Origin: JAIQFL01 sp035295745
Lineage (GTDB): Bacteria; Acidobacteriota; Terriglobia; Bryobacterales; Bryobacteraceae
DNA: 64,000 nt
NCBI GenBank assembly: GCA_035295745.1
Contig: DATGIL010000009.1
Location: 1-64,000 of the forward strand
Direction of reading: 5' to 3'
Positions 44,299 through 52,920 of this stretch are shown here, piece by piece. The position numbers and the translations under genes are program-made. The notes beneath the pieces are model-generated. The model was not told the DNA's origin, ran no database searches, and was given only the letters and a program-made list of their open reading frames with translations. Position 1 is the stretch's first letter. Each line of letters opens with the position of its first letter.

Positions 44299-46734
44299 AT
44301 GGCCTCTTTATCGCAGGACGTCCGCTATGCGTTCCGCGTTTTCGTTAAGAGCCCAGTCTTCACCGGCGTTGCCGTCCTCACCCTGGCGCTCGGCATCGGT
44401 GCGAACACGGCGATCTTCAGCGTCGCGAATGCGCTCCTGCTTCGTCCCCTGCCCTATCCCGAAGCCCATCGCCTGGTGCTGCTCACCACCGAGAAAAAAG
44501 CCAGCGGGTCTCGTAGCGGACCTCTCACGTTTCCACGATTCACCTTCATCCGCGAACAGAACCGCTCGTTCTCGAACGCCGCCGCTTTCACCAACGAACA
44601 GTTTAATCTCTCGGGCCGCGGCGACCCCGAAGAGATTCCCTCAGCCCGCGTGTCGTATGGCTTCTTCGAGACTCTGGGCGTCCCCCCAGCTCTCGGCCGC
44701 ACCTTCCGCCCCGAAGAGGACCAGCCCGGCGGCGACTCCGTGGTACTCATCAGTTACAACCTGTGGACCCGCCTCTTTGGGCGCGACCCCTCCGCCGTGG
44801 GCCAGCACCTCTCCCTGGACGCACGCGATTACACCATCATCGGCGTGCTGCCCGACGATTTCCGCTTCGGCTTTCTGGGCGCCAACGTCGAAATCATCGC
44901 GCCGCGGGTCTTCGAACTCAACATCGTCACCCCCCAACAGGTGCGCGCCGGCGTTGGATTCTTGTGCATCGTCGCTCGCCTGAAGCCGGAAGTCTCGATC
45001 TCGCAAGCCCAGGCGGAACTCGACGCCTTAAGCGCCTCCTACCGCGTTCAAAATCCGACGCTCCCCGATGCCGATCCTGGCACCAGCGTGGTGGCCGGCA
45101 ATCTGCGAGACGAGCTCGTCTACAACGTTCGCCCGGCGATTCTCACGCTGTTCGGGGCCGTCTCTCTGGTGCTGCTCATCGCCTGCGCAAATGTCGCCAG
45201 CCTGCTGCTCTCCCGGGCGCTGGGACGTAGGCGCGAGATCGCGGTGCGCACGGCCATGGGAGCCAGCCGTCGCGAGCTCATCCGCCAATTGCTGACCGAG
45301 AGTGTAATGCTGGCGCTGCTCGGAGGAGCGATCGGCATCGCCCTGAGTTCCTGGGGCACGCCCGTACTCGCTGCCATGGCACGCGACACGCTTCCACGCG
45401 CCGCGGAAATTCATACCAGCGCCCTGGCGCTCATCTTCACTGTGGCCGTCTCGATGGCCGCCGGAATTCTCTTTGGCCTGGCGCCCGCACTCCAGATCTC
45501 GCGCCCCGACTTGAATACCGACCTCCGCTCCGAAGGCCGCGGCTCCACTGCCGGCAAGAAGCGCGGCGCTCTGCGAAATCTGCTGGTGGTATTTCAGATG
45601 GCGCTGTCGCTGCTGCTGCTCATTGGGGCAGGCCTGCTGATCCGCAATTTCGTGCAGCTCCGGGCCGCGGCTCCAGGATTCGATCCGAATCGGCTGCTTA
45701 CCATGCGCATCTCGTTGCCGCCCGCACGCTATTCGGGCGCCGCCAAGATGATCGCTTTCTACGACCAGCTCCTCACTTCCGTGCGCACGCTTCCGGGAGT
45801 GATTGCCGCGGCGGAGTCCTCGGCGCTGCCCGTCAATCCAGCGCGATTCTCGCCGGCGCTCCCCGAAGGTCAATCACCCGTCCCGCTCATGCAGAGGCCG
45901 ATGTTCAACATTCAGACCATCAGCCCCGGCTACACCAGCACCATGCGCCTGCCGTTGTTGCAGGGCCGGGAGTTCACTGCTGGCGATGACACGCAGGCGC
46001 CGCGCGTGGTGATGGTCAACGAGACGGTCGCGCGCCGCTTCTGGCCGCACGACAATCCCGTCGGAAAGCACATCCTGGTGGGCCGCGCCACTGCGCCTTC
46101 CGAAGTGGTCGGAGTGCTGGGAGACCTGCGAAACCTCGGCATCGCCGCCGATGTCCAACCGGAAATTTACCTGCCCTTCGCGCAGCTCGCGTGGCCCTCC
46201 ATGCACCTGGTAGTCCGCACCGCGGGGGATCCGCGCGCCTTCATTGGCACGGTGCGCGCCTGCGTGCTCGCGCTCGACCGCGACCAACCGGTCACGTCGA
46301 TTCAAACAATGGACGAGGTGCTGGAGACTGCCGCCGCCCAACCCCGCTTTACCGCCGCACTGCTGGGGGTCCTCTCGGTCACGGCGCTTGTGCTCGCGAT
46401 CGTGGGGATCTACGGGGTGATTTCGTATTCCGTCTCCGAGCGCACCCAGGAGATGGGGATTCGGTTGGCGCTCGGCGCGGAGCGCGCGGACATTCTTCGC
46501 CTGGTAATGCGCCAGGCGTTGACACTCGCGCTATCGGGCGTCGGCATTGGACTCGCGGCCTCGCTCGCGCTGACGCGATTACTCGGAAGCATGCTGTATC
46601 GCGTCAGCGCCACCGATCCGCTCACCTTTGTGGGCGGTTCGGTGCTATTTGTCCTCGCCGCGCTGGCCGCCAGTTATTTTCCGGCGCTGCGGGCCACTCG
46701 CGTCGACCCGCTGGTCGCCTTGCGATACGAGTAA
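44299..46734 (+). CDS. ADOP-family ABC permease (MacB/FtsX type)
   Basis: This 811-residue permease has the ADOP layout without the extra N-terminal cytosolic helix. It starts at MASLSQDVRYAFRVFVKSP, then TM1 in LTLALGIGANTAIFSVANALL, a periplasmic MacB-type domain and an FtsX core (LLIACANVASLLLSRALGRR). A second periplasmic domain and second FtsX core follow, and it ends RATRVDPLVALRYE. No ATPase gene lies nearby. It is about 70 residues shorter than the one at 6332 because of the missing N-terminal extension. ATG at 44299 begins the family sequence; no clear ribosome site. Confidence 0.92.
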   Translation: MASLSQDVRYAFRVFVKSPVFTGVAVLTLALGIGANTAIFSVANALLLRPLPYPEAHRLVLLTTEKKASGSRSGPLTFPRFTFIREQNRSFSNAAAFTNEQFNLSGRGDPEEIPSARVSYGFFETLGVPPALGRTFRPEEDQPGGDSVVLISYNLWTRLFGRDPSAVGQHLSLDARDYTIIGVLPDDFRFGFLGANVEIIAPRVFELNIVTPQQVRAGVGFLCIVARLKPEVSISQAQAELDALSASYRVQNPTLPDADPGTSVVAGNLRDELVYNVRPAILTLFGAVSLVLLIACANVASLLLSRALGRRREIAVRTAMGASRRELIRQLLTESVMLALLGGAIGIALSSWGTPVLAAMARDTLPRAAEIHTSALALIFTVAVSMAAGILFGLAPALQISRPDLNTDLRSEGRGSTAGKKRGALRNLLVVFQMALSLLLLIGAGLLIRNFVQLRAAAPGFDPNRLLTMRISLPPARYSGAAKMIAFYDQLLTSVRTLPGVIAAAESSALPVNPARFSPALPEGQSPVPLMQRPMFNIQTISPGYTSTMRLPLLQGREFTAGDDTQAPRVVMVNETVARRFWPHDNPVGKHILVGRATAPSEVVGVLGDLRNLGIAADVQPEIYLPFAQLAWPSMHLVVRTAGDPRAFIGTVRACVLALDRDQPVTSIQTMDEVLETAAAQPRFTAALLGVLSVTALVLAIVGIYGVISYSVSERTQEMGIRLALGAERADILRLVMRQALTLALSGVGIGLAASLALTRLLGSMLYRVSATDPLTFVGGSVLFVLAALAASYFPALRATRVDPLVALRYE

Positions 46735-46742
46735 CGGAAACG

Positions 46743-46957
46743 CTTGCTGACGCGCGCGGCTCGAATACGCGCCTTCAACATCGCGCCCACGCCGCGACCC
46801 ACGTGACATGACCCACGTGACATGACCTACGAGCCGCGACCGTGAGGGAGCGCCACTTCTCTCATGATTCGTGATCGCTTGCTCACGCGCGCGGCTCGCA
46901 AGCGCACTTATCGCGAACGTATTTGGATAGCTTACGAGCCGCGACCGTGAGGGAGCG
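46743..46957. repeat. Dispersed palindromic repeat, two units, inverted relative to the left-edge copies
   Basis: In the 302-bp gap between the ADOP permease and the PP2C gene, two modules repeat. Each has a half CTTGCTNACGCGCGCGGCTCG (46743-46763; 46877-46898 with CTTGCTCACG) and a half TACGAGCCGCGACCGTGAGG (from 46828 and 46933). These are the reverse complement of the halves in the 140-422 array. A perfect 14-bp tandem duplication, ACCCACGTGACATG, lies at 46797-46824 between the halves of the first module. No gene is present in the gap. Confidence 0.8.
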
Positions 46958-47036
46958 TTCAACCTTCCCGCCATTCAACTTTCTCGGGACTTTCCGCAGG
47001 TATTGATGGGAGCCGCAACGGCCCTGGAGAGGAACG

Positions 47037-47855
47037 ATGAATCCAATACTCAAGTGGGGACCGGACTGTGAGGGGCAGCCCGGCGGCCGGCGGCTCTCTG
47101 TGCCTTCGCAGGACTTATGCGGCGTGTCCGATGCGGGCTGCTACCGCGAACAAAACGAGGACGCCTACGGTTTCTCGCCCGACAGGCGTCTTTGGGTAGT
47201 GGCGGATGGGATGGGCGGACACGCCGCCGGAGAGGTCGCGAGTTGCATGACCGTCCGAGCCATTCTCCAATCGATGGAGGCGGCCCTCTCGCCGCAAGCC
47301 GATGACGCGGCGGGCATGATTCCCGATCACCTGCTGAATGCCTTCGCCGATGCGCACTCTATCGTTCTAGGACATTCTCTCGATCATCTTCACTGTCGCG
47401 GAATGGGCAGCACCGGCATTGCCGGGATCGTTGACGGCGACATCCTGCATCTCTGCCACGTCGGCGATTCACGCGCTTATCACATTTCGGAAGGCCGCTT
47501 CCGGCGTGTGACCAACGACCACTCCTGGGTCTGGCAGAATCTGGTCATGCCCGGCATACTCACTGCCGATCAGGGCCGATGCCACCCCATGAGAAGCAAC
47601 CTGCTCCAGGCCATCGGCAATGCGCACATATATCCGGAACTAACCAGCTTGGCGCTGAAGCCCGGCGATCGCATTCTGCTCTGTACCGATGGATTGTGGG
47701 AAGGGCTGCGCCACGAACAGATTGGTCAGATCGTCACCGCTCGCGGGCCGGTCGAAACGCTGGGGCTGGCTTTGGTGGAGAAGGCGATCGAAGCCGGCGG
47801 CAGGGACAACATCACGCTAATCCTCTATGAACATGCGGCGGAAAGTCATACATAG
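47037..47855 (+). CDS. PP2C-type (Stp1-like) protein phosphatase
   Basis: This 272-residue PPM/PP2C phosphatase keeps the metal motifs: NEDAYG, VADGMGGHAAGEVAS, GMGSTG, HVGDSRAYH, LCTDGLWE and GGRDNITLI. It removes phosphates from Ser/Thr residues and would oppose Hanks-type kinases; the one in this window (39911) is a candidate partner but 5.5 kb away. The Asp-rich bimetal site looks complete. The ribosome site GGAGAGGA precedes the ATG. It is soluble. Confidence 0.93.
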   Translation: MNPILKWGPDCEGQPGGRRLSVPSQDLCGVSDAGCYREQNEDAYGFSPDRRLWVVADGMGGHAAGEVASCMTVRAILQSMEAALSPQADDAAGMIPDHLLNAFADAHSIVLGHSLDHLHCRGMGSTGIAGIVDGDILHLCHVGDSRAYHISEGRFRRVTNDHSWVWQNLVMPGILTADQGRCHPMRSNLLQAIGNAHIYPELTSLALKPGDRILLCTDGLWEGLRHEQIGQIVTARGPVETLGLALVEKAIEAGGRDNITLILYEHAAESHT

Positions 47856-47951
47856 CCGTTAAATCCTTCCCGGTTTCGTGTAATTCCCAATCTACTTTTG
47901 CGCAGGTCTTAACAGGAAACGATCTTCAAGTTAGCAACGGTAAATCAGCAA

Positions 47952-48611
47952 ATGAGAATCAAACTTAGTGGAAAACGCACAGGACAAGCTTACCTCGGAG
48001 TGCTTGCAGCTCTGTTCTTTGTCACTGCCGCAGCGCCAGTGCACGCGGCGACTATTCTGATCGCCGGCAACATCACCCAATCAACCGCGGACGGAACCGG
48101 ACCCGCGATTAACAATCCCACCCTGAACACCATCTCGGATGGCGACGCCTTCACAGTCACGCTGAATTTTGACGGACCGCTTTTTGAGCCCGGCACCACC
48201 GATTTGACCGGAGTGAGCATCCTATTCAGCGACCCGGCGGCAGGCGCTACGGAGAGCGACTTCTCTAGCGCCAGTGTGACGATAACCCCCAACGCGGGTT
48301 TCGCCCAGGTGAGCGCGTTCGCCTGCCTGACCACCGGCTCGGGCTGCAACCAGGGGAATTCGCTGAGCCTCGGCTTCACGATTCCGTTTACCAACGTCGC
48401 CACCCAGAACCTCACGGCCCAGCCGACCCCGGGGCTCATCCCCTTAGATTTTCTGGAAGACGACGGCGTCACGGACATCCAGGGCTCGGTCACCAGTTTT
48501 TCGGTCAACAGTGTGGCTGCTGTGCCGGAGCCTTCGGCGCTGTTCTTGCTCGGAATCGGACTGACTGCCCTCTCGTTGGCAGTCCGACAGCGCCCGTCCG
48601 CCCGTCCGTGA
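47952..48611 (+). CDS. PEP-CTERM sorted exoprotein
   Basis: This 219-residue exported protein has a signal peptide (LGVLAALFFVTAAAPVHAA) and a beta-rich low-cysteine body of unknown function. A PEP-CTERM sorting signal closes it: VPEP at 191-194, hydrophobic helix ALFLLGIGLTALSLAV, then basic residues RQRPSAR. Such proteins are cleaved and anchored by exosortase, often with exopolysaccharide. No exosortase gene is in the window. The beta-helix gene follows 30 bp later. Confidence 0.85.
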   Translation: MRIKLSGKRTGQAYLGVLAALFFVTAAAPVHAATILIAGNITQSTADGTGPAINNPTLNTISDGDAFTVTLNFDGPLFEPGTTDLTGVSILFSDPAAGATESDFSSASVTITPNAGFAQVSAFACLTTGSGCNQGNSLSLGFTIPFTNVATQNLTAQPTPGLIPLDFLEDDGVTDIQGSVTSFSVNSVAAVPEPSALFLLGIGLTALSLAVRQRPSARP

Positions 48612-48641
48612 CATTCCATCAATCAACGAAAGGAACAACCT

Positions 48642-49322
48642 ATGTTCAAGACTATCGCAACTTTGTTTCTGGGAACGGCAGCGGCCGTAATCCCCGCACT
48701 TGCAGTTGACGGCACCGTGCTGATCAACCAGTCGAGCGTGATGGCCGCCGGCGGATTCCCTTTCACCATCACACAGTCGGGCAGCTACAAACTTTCCAGC
48801 AACTTGCAGGTTCCGGAAGGTGTCAACGGCATCAACATCAACGCCAACGACGTGACTCTCGATCTGAACGGCTTCATGATTCTCGGAGCAATCACCTGCG
48901 GCAATTCATCAAACAGTTGCGGACCGGTTCCTCGCAACGCCGTGCACGGCATCAGTGCGCTGGCGGTCGGCATCACGATCCGCAACGGGCATGTCCGCGG
49001 CTTCTCCCGCGGCGTCAAGATCTTCGGCGGACTGGTGGAGGAAATGCACGTCTCCGGGAACCTGATCGACGGCATTGAGGGCAATGATTCCGTGATCCGC
49101 CGCAATGACGCCTCTTTGAATGCCGGAATCGGAATTCAGTGCTTCAACTGCGTGGTGTCTGAGAACGTGGCCACGCTCAATGCCAGCAACGGATTCAACC
49201 TCGGCGGCGGCGGGGTCTTCAGCGCCAATTCTATGAAATCGTCGCTCGGCCAAGGATTGGAAATCACCCAACTCGTCGTCACAACGCACAACAACTCGTG
49301 CGACGGATTCCCCTGTCTTTAG
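48642..49322 (+). CDS. Secreted right-handed beta-helix protein
   Basis: This 226-residue protein has a signal peptide (residues 1-21, IATLFLGTAAAVIPALA) and repeating beta-helix turns with Asn/Ile/Gly ladders (NGININANDVTLDLNGFMIL, VGITIRNGHVRGFSRGVKIF, SVIRRNDASLNAGIGIQCF). The fold resembles pectate-lyase-like or NosD-like helices, but no catalytic motif is visible. AAAGGA lies 9 bp before the ATG. It is convergent with the PLP-enzyme gene (42-bp gap). Confidence 0.78.
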   Translation: MFKTIATLFLGTAAAVIPALAVDGTVLINQSSVMAAGGFPFTITQSGSYKLSSNLQVPEGVNGININANDVTLDLNGFMILGAITCGNSSNSCGPVPRNAVHGISALAVGITIRNGHVRGFSRGVKIFGGLVEEMHVSGNLIDGIEGNDSVIRRNDASLNAGIGIQCFNCVVSENVATLNASNGFNLGGGGVFSANSMKSSLGQGLEITQLVVTTHNNSCDGFPCL

Positions 49323-49364
49323 GCCCTTTGGACCGTGGGGCAGGTCACCGATCTGCCCGGTCCC

Positions 49365-50723
49365 TCACCTGGCCGCTATCACGGCGGCGTCTACCTGCTT
49401 CACCTTTGCGAATTCCCCTTCCCAGAACGACTGCGACTTCATGCGCTCCAGGTACTCGTGCGTGTATCCGAAGGCCGTCCACACCTGCTCCTTGTAAGCG
49501 AACAGGCGCTCCTTTTCCTGGCGCGCACGGACATTCAGGAAATCACTCGCGTTCCAGCTTCGGAAGATTCCGTCAAACTCATCCAGCAACTTCTCCTCGT
49601 CCAACGGACCGCGCCGCTCTTCGAGATTCGCCAGCACCGAGGGATAGCGGTCGATCCCATCCGTCGCGATCGTGACGACGTTGTCCTCTGCGCGCAAATT
49701 CAGATGCCGCGCCAGGCGAATCGCGCCCAGAATATTGCAGACTCCCGAGATCCCGAACACGCCGCCCAACGAATCCAGCGTTCCGGCGCCGAGCCCCAGC
49801 TTCTGCTCCAGGAGATCGCGATGCTTTTCGAGCAATTCCATCCCCATCACGCAGTCGTCATCGTGAATCAGGCCGATGTAGTCGGTGGTGAGCACGTTGT
49901 GGATCAAGGTCACCATCTTGTCACCGATTCCCTCGATACGATGCGTGCCGCGACCGTTATTGAAGAGCGTCGAGCACTCCTTGGGTTCGAGCGCGCAGAT
50001 GACGCACTCGGGAAACTGCGCCTTGATGTCATCGCCCGCCGCGATGGTGCCGGCCGATCCGGGCGCGGAGACGAATGCCGCCACCCGGCCGTTTCCATAC
50101 GGCGCCGCGGCCTCGAGCGCGCTCTGTCCTGTCACGTAGCGATGGAAGCGGTAGTTGGGCAGCAGTTCAAACTGCGCCAGCACCTTGTTCCGCGCATCCT
50201 TCTTATAGTGCTGCGTGCGCTCCAGCACCAGGATCACGTCGCTCTCCGACCCTGGCGTCAAATCCAACTGACCGCCGTATTGGCGGATCCGCTGATAGCG
50301 CTCCTGGCTCATGTGTTCCGGCATGATGACGATCGCCGGATAGCCCTTGAGCTTGGAAATGTAGGCCACGCCGATGCCGAAATTGCCCGTCGACGGACCG
50401 ATCATGGTGCTGCGTCCCGGCTCGATTTCGCCGCTAAGCTCGCCTTCGATCAGCGTCGTGTAGGCCGGCCCCACTTTGTGGCTGCCAGAAGGAAATTCCC
50501 TTCCCGTAAGCACCACAATGTTGGCGTCCACCCCCGTGAGTCGCTTCGGCAGCACGATGTGGCGGATGGCGTTGTCCGCACCGCGCCACGTGATATTGAA
50601 GAGGTTGATCGGATCGAGTTCGTCACCGCTCCCGGCCAGTGCTTGCCTGCGAACGGCGGCAGGTAACTGCTCCGGATGAAGCATCTCGTGGTACGTCGGT
50701 CCTGCAACAATCGTGCTTGTCAT
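49365..50723 (-). CDS. PLP-dependent lyase (fold type II) of the purine-cluster type
   Basis: This 452-residue protein is a fold-type II PLP enzyme: Lys83 in SGSHKVGPAY forms the Schiff base, and GPSTGNFGIGVAY binds the phosphate. It occupies the position of ygeX (diaminopropionate ammonia-lyase) in related clusters and follows ssnA (9-bp gap). It is longer than typical YgeX (about 400 aa) and differs from it in the N-terminal 40 residues, so the substrate is not assured. GAGGTGATGTT precedes the ATG. It is the last gene of the nine-gene operon. Confidence 0.8.
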   Translation of the reverse strand: MTSTIVAGPTYHEMLHPEQLPAAVRRQALAGSGDELDPINLFNITWRGADNAIRHIVLPKRLTGVDANIVVLTGREFPSGSHKVGPAYTTLIEGELSGEIEPGRSTMIGPSTGNFGIGVAYISKLKGYPAIVIMPEHMSQERYQRIRQYGGQLDLTPGSESDVILVLERTQHYKKDARNKVLAQFELLPNYRFHRYVTGQSALEAAAPYGNGRVAAFVSAPGSAGTIAAGDDIKAQFPECVICALEPKECSTLFNNGRGTHRIEGIGDKMVTLIHNVLTTDYIGLIHDDDCVMGMELLEKHRDLLEQKLGLGAGTLDSLGGVFGISGVCNILGAIRLARHLNLRAEDNVVTIATDGIDRYPSVLANLEERRGPLDEEKLLDEFDGIFRSWNASDFLNVRARQEKERLFAYKEQVWTAFGYTHEYLERMKSQSFWEGEFAKVKQVDAAVIAAR

Positions 50724-50732
50724 AACATCACC

Positions 50733-51977
50733 TCAAAATCGCTCCCATAGCTTCTTCGCCTGCGCCGCCGCGCGCTCCGCCACCAGGCGCTCATCCACCG
50801 CAACGCAATGCCCGCCGCGCATTACCCACTTCCCGTTCACCATCAGCGAATCCACAGGGGCGTTCGATATCCCAAAGGCGAAATGGCCGCACAGGTTGCC
50901 ACTGTGAATCGGCGTCGGCGGATAGTAATCCACCAGCATCAAATCGGCCCGCGCACCCGTCTCGATGCGCCCGATATCCATCCCGAACACCTTCTTCACG
51001 ATGGCGCGATTGTTCCGCAGCGCCGACATCGCAGCATCCGCGTCCTGGTGCTGCGCGGCCGTCTTGAACTCCTCCCACAGGCGCGGGCTGTAGCCGTCCG
51101 ACCCCAATCCGACCACGACGCCTTTCCGGATCAGCGCCGGCAAATCCGCTAATCCTACCGCATTATTACAGTTGGATTGCGGGTTGTGGATGACGTTCAC
51201 ATGACACTCCGCGAGTGTCTTGCGCTCGGCCTCCGAAACGTGAACCGCGTGTGCGGCGATCGTCTTCTCGTCCAACACTCCGAAATCCCGCAGGCGTCCC
51301 ACCGCACCCGCGTCGCAGACATCCTCCGCGACGTGAACGTGGAACCCCGCCCCCAATGATTGGTTCGCCTCGACGCATCTTCGCAGCGTGGCGTCGGTCA
51401 GAGTAAATGCCGCATGCAATCCAAAAGCGCCGCCCAACATCTCATCGCGCCGGCTCTCGATGAAGCGAACGTTCTCGCGAACGGCGTCCTCCGCCTCTCC
51501 TTCGCCGCCGCGATCCGAAGTCTCGTAGCACAGAGCGCCGCGTAGGCCGACTTCGCCAAACGCCCGCGCGATCGCATCCAGACTTCCGCGGCATGCGTTC
51601 GGACTCGAGTGGTGATCGATCAGCGTGCCCACACCACATTTGGCCGAATCGATCAAACCCACCAACGCGCTGTAATAGACATCGTCCAGATCGAGTGCCC
51701 GATCGAGCCGCCACCAGAGCTTGCTCAGAATCTCCGGAAAGTTCCGCGGCGGCGCGCCCGTGAGCGGAATGCCGCGCGCCAGCGTGCTGTAGAGATGCGT
51801 GTGGCAGTTGATCAGCGCGGGCATCAGCAACTTCCCGCCGCAATCCAGCGTCTCCGCCTCCGCCGGCACCTGCCCGATTTTGCCGATCGTGCCATCCGCG
51901 AGTACTTCCACTGCGCCCGAATCGAGCACGCGATTCGCTGGGTCCAAGGTCACGATTCTGGCATTCGTAAGAATCAT
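50733..51977 (-). CDS. ssnA: SsnA-type amidohydrolase
   Basis: This 414-residue metal-dependent aminohydrolase has the zinc motif HTH (His59, His61 in NCHTHLYS), HVHVAED, a conserved AAHAVH and GLGSDGYSP. SsnA-family proteins are atrazine-chlorohydrolase-like and lie in the E. coli and Clostridium purine-utilisation cluster, where deamination of a purine-derived intermediate is proposed. Its ATG overlaps the carbamate-kinase stop by 4 bp. It is slightly shorter than E. coli SsnA (442 aa). Confidence 0.85.
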   Translation of the reverse strand: MILTNARIVTLDPANRVLDSGAVEVLADGTIGKIGQVPAEAETLDCGGKLLMPALINCHTHLYSTLARGIPLTGAPPRNFPEILSKLWWRLDRALDLDDVYYSALVGLIDSAKCGVGTLIDHHSSPNACRGSLDAIARAFGEVGLRGALCYETSDRGGEGEAEDAVRENVRFIESRRDEMLGGAFGLHAAFTLTDATLRRCVEANQSLGAGFHVHVAEDVCDAGAVGRLRDFGVLDEKTIAAHAVHVSEAERKTLAECHVNVIHNPQSNCNNAVGLADLPALIRKGVVVGLGSDGYSPRLWEEFKTAAQHQDADAAMSALRNNRAIVKKVFGMDIGRIETGARADLMLVDYYPPTPIHSGNLCGHFAFGISNAPVDSLMVNGKWVMRGGHCVAVDERLVAERAAAQAKKLWERF

Positions 51978-52918
51978 GCGGCTACGATGTGAGTGCCGGC
52001 CTCACCCCTCACCGCGCGCGCCACTTGCGCGGTTGACGTGATGATGCACTCCTTGCCCCCGCCTTCCACAAAATCGATCGCTGCCTCGATCTTCGGCCCC
52101 ATCGAACCCGCCGGGAATTCGCCAGCTTCCAGAAGCGCGCGCGCCTGTTGCACCGGGATCGTCCCGAGCCACTGCTGATCGGGCTTCCCATAACGGATCG
52201 CCGCCTGATCGACTGACGTCACGATGATCAGCTTTCCGGCACACAGATCGCGCGCCAGAAGACTGGAAGCGTGATCCTTATCGATCACCCCTTCCACGCC
52301 CACCAGGCGATCGTTCTCCCAGGCCACCGGAATCCCGCCGCCGCCGCAGACGATCGCTACCACGCCCGCATCCAGCAGCGCGACAATCGCGTCGTGCTCC
52401 ATGATCCGGATCGGCCGCGGCGAGGGAACGACGCGGCGCCACCGTCCACGCTCCACCTCGCACATCAGCCAGTGCGGCCGCTCCCGTCGAATGCGGCGGC
52501 TCTCCTCCTCGCTGTAGAACTCCCCGATCGGTTTGGTCGGATGCGTCAGGTTGGGGTCGTTCTCACTCACCAATACCTGCGTGATGAGCGTCGCGGCGGT
52601 CCTCTGGATGCCTTCTCGGCGGAACAATTCGCAGGCCACGCGTTGGATCATGTACCCCATGCCACCCTGCGAATCCGAAACGCAGGTATCCAGCGGAAGA
52701 CGCGGAACACGCCGCTCGCCCTCTTCCACGCGCACCAGAATGTTCCCGATCTGCGGGCCGTTGCCGTGCGTGATCGCCAGCCGGTAATCGCCGTGGAACA
52801 GCGGCAGCAAATGATCCAGCGTCTCGGCTGTATGCTCAAACTGCTGCGGGATTGTGCCGGGTTCGCCTGGCCTCGTGATCGCATTGCCGCCGAGCGCGAT
52901 CACCAGCGTCTCACGCAC
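51974..52918 (-). CDS. Carbamate kinase (ArcC/YqeA type)
   Basis: This 314-residue kinase converts carbamoyl phosphate and ADP to ATP and carbamate, a step that conserves energy in fermentation of arginine, agmatine and purines. Motifs include ALGGNAITRPGE, THGNGPQIGN, CVSDSQGGMGYMIQ, VCGGGGIP and DKDHASSLLA. The start is a GTG at 52918. It lies 2 bp after the ygeW stop and overlaps ssnA by 4 bp, so it is translated with its likely carbamoyl-phosphate supplier. Confidence 0.95.
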   Translation of the reverse strand: MRETLVIALGGNAITRPGEPGTIPQQFEHTAETLDHLLPLFHGDYRLAITHGNGPQIGNILVRVEEGERRVPRLPLDTCVSDSQGGMGYMIQRVACELFRREGIQRTAATLITQVLVSENDPNLTHPTKPIGEFYSEEESRRIRRERPHWLMCEVERGRWRRVVPSPRPIRIMEHDAIVALLDAGVVAIVCGGGGIPVAWENDRLVGVEGVIDKDHASSLLARDLCAGKLIIVTSVDQAAIRYGKPDQQWLGTIPVQQARALLEAGEFPAGSMGPKIEAAIDFVEGGGKECIITSTAQVARAVRGEAGTHIVAA

Positions 52919-52920
52919 AC

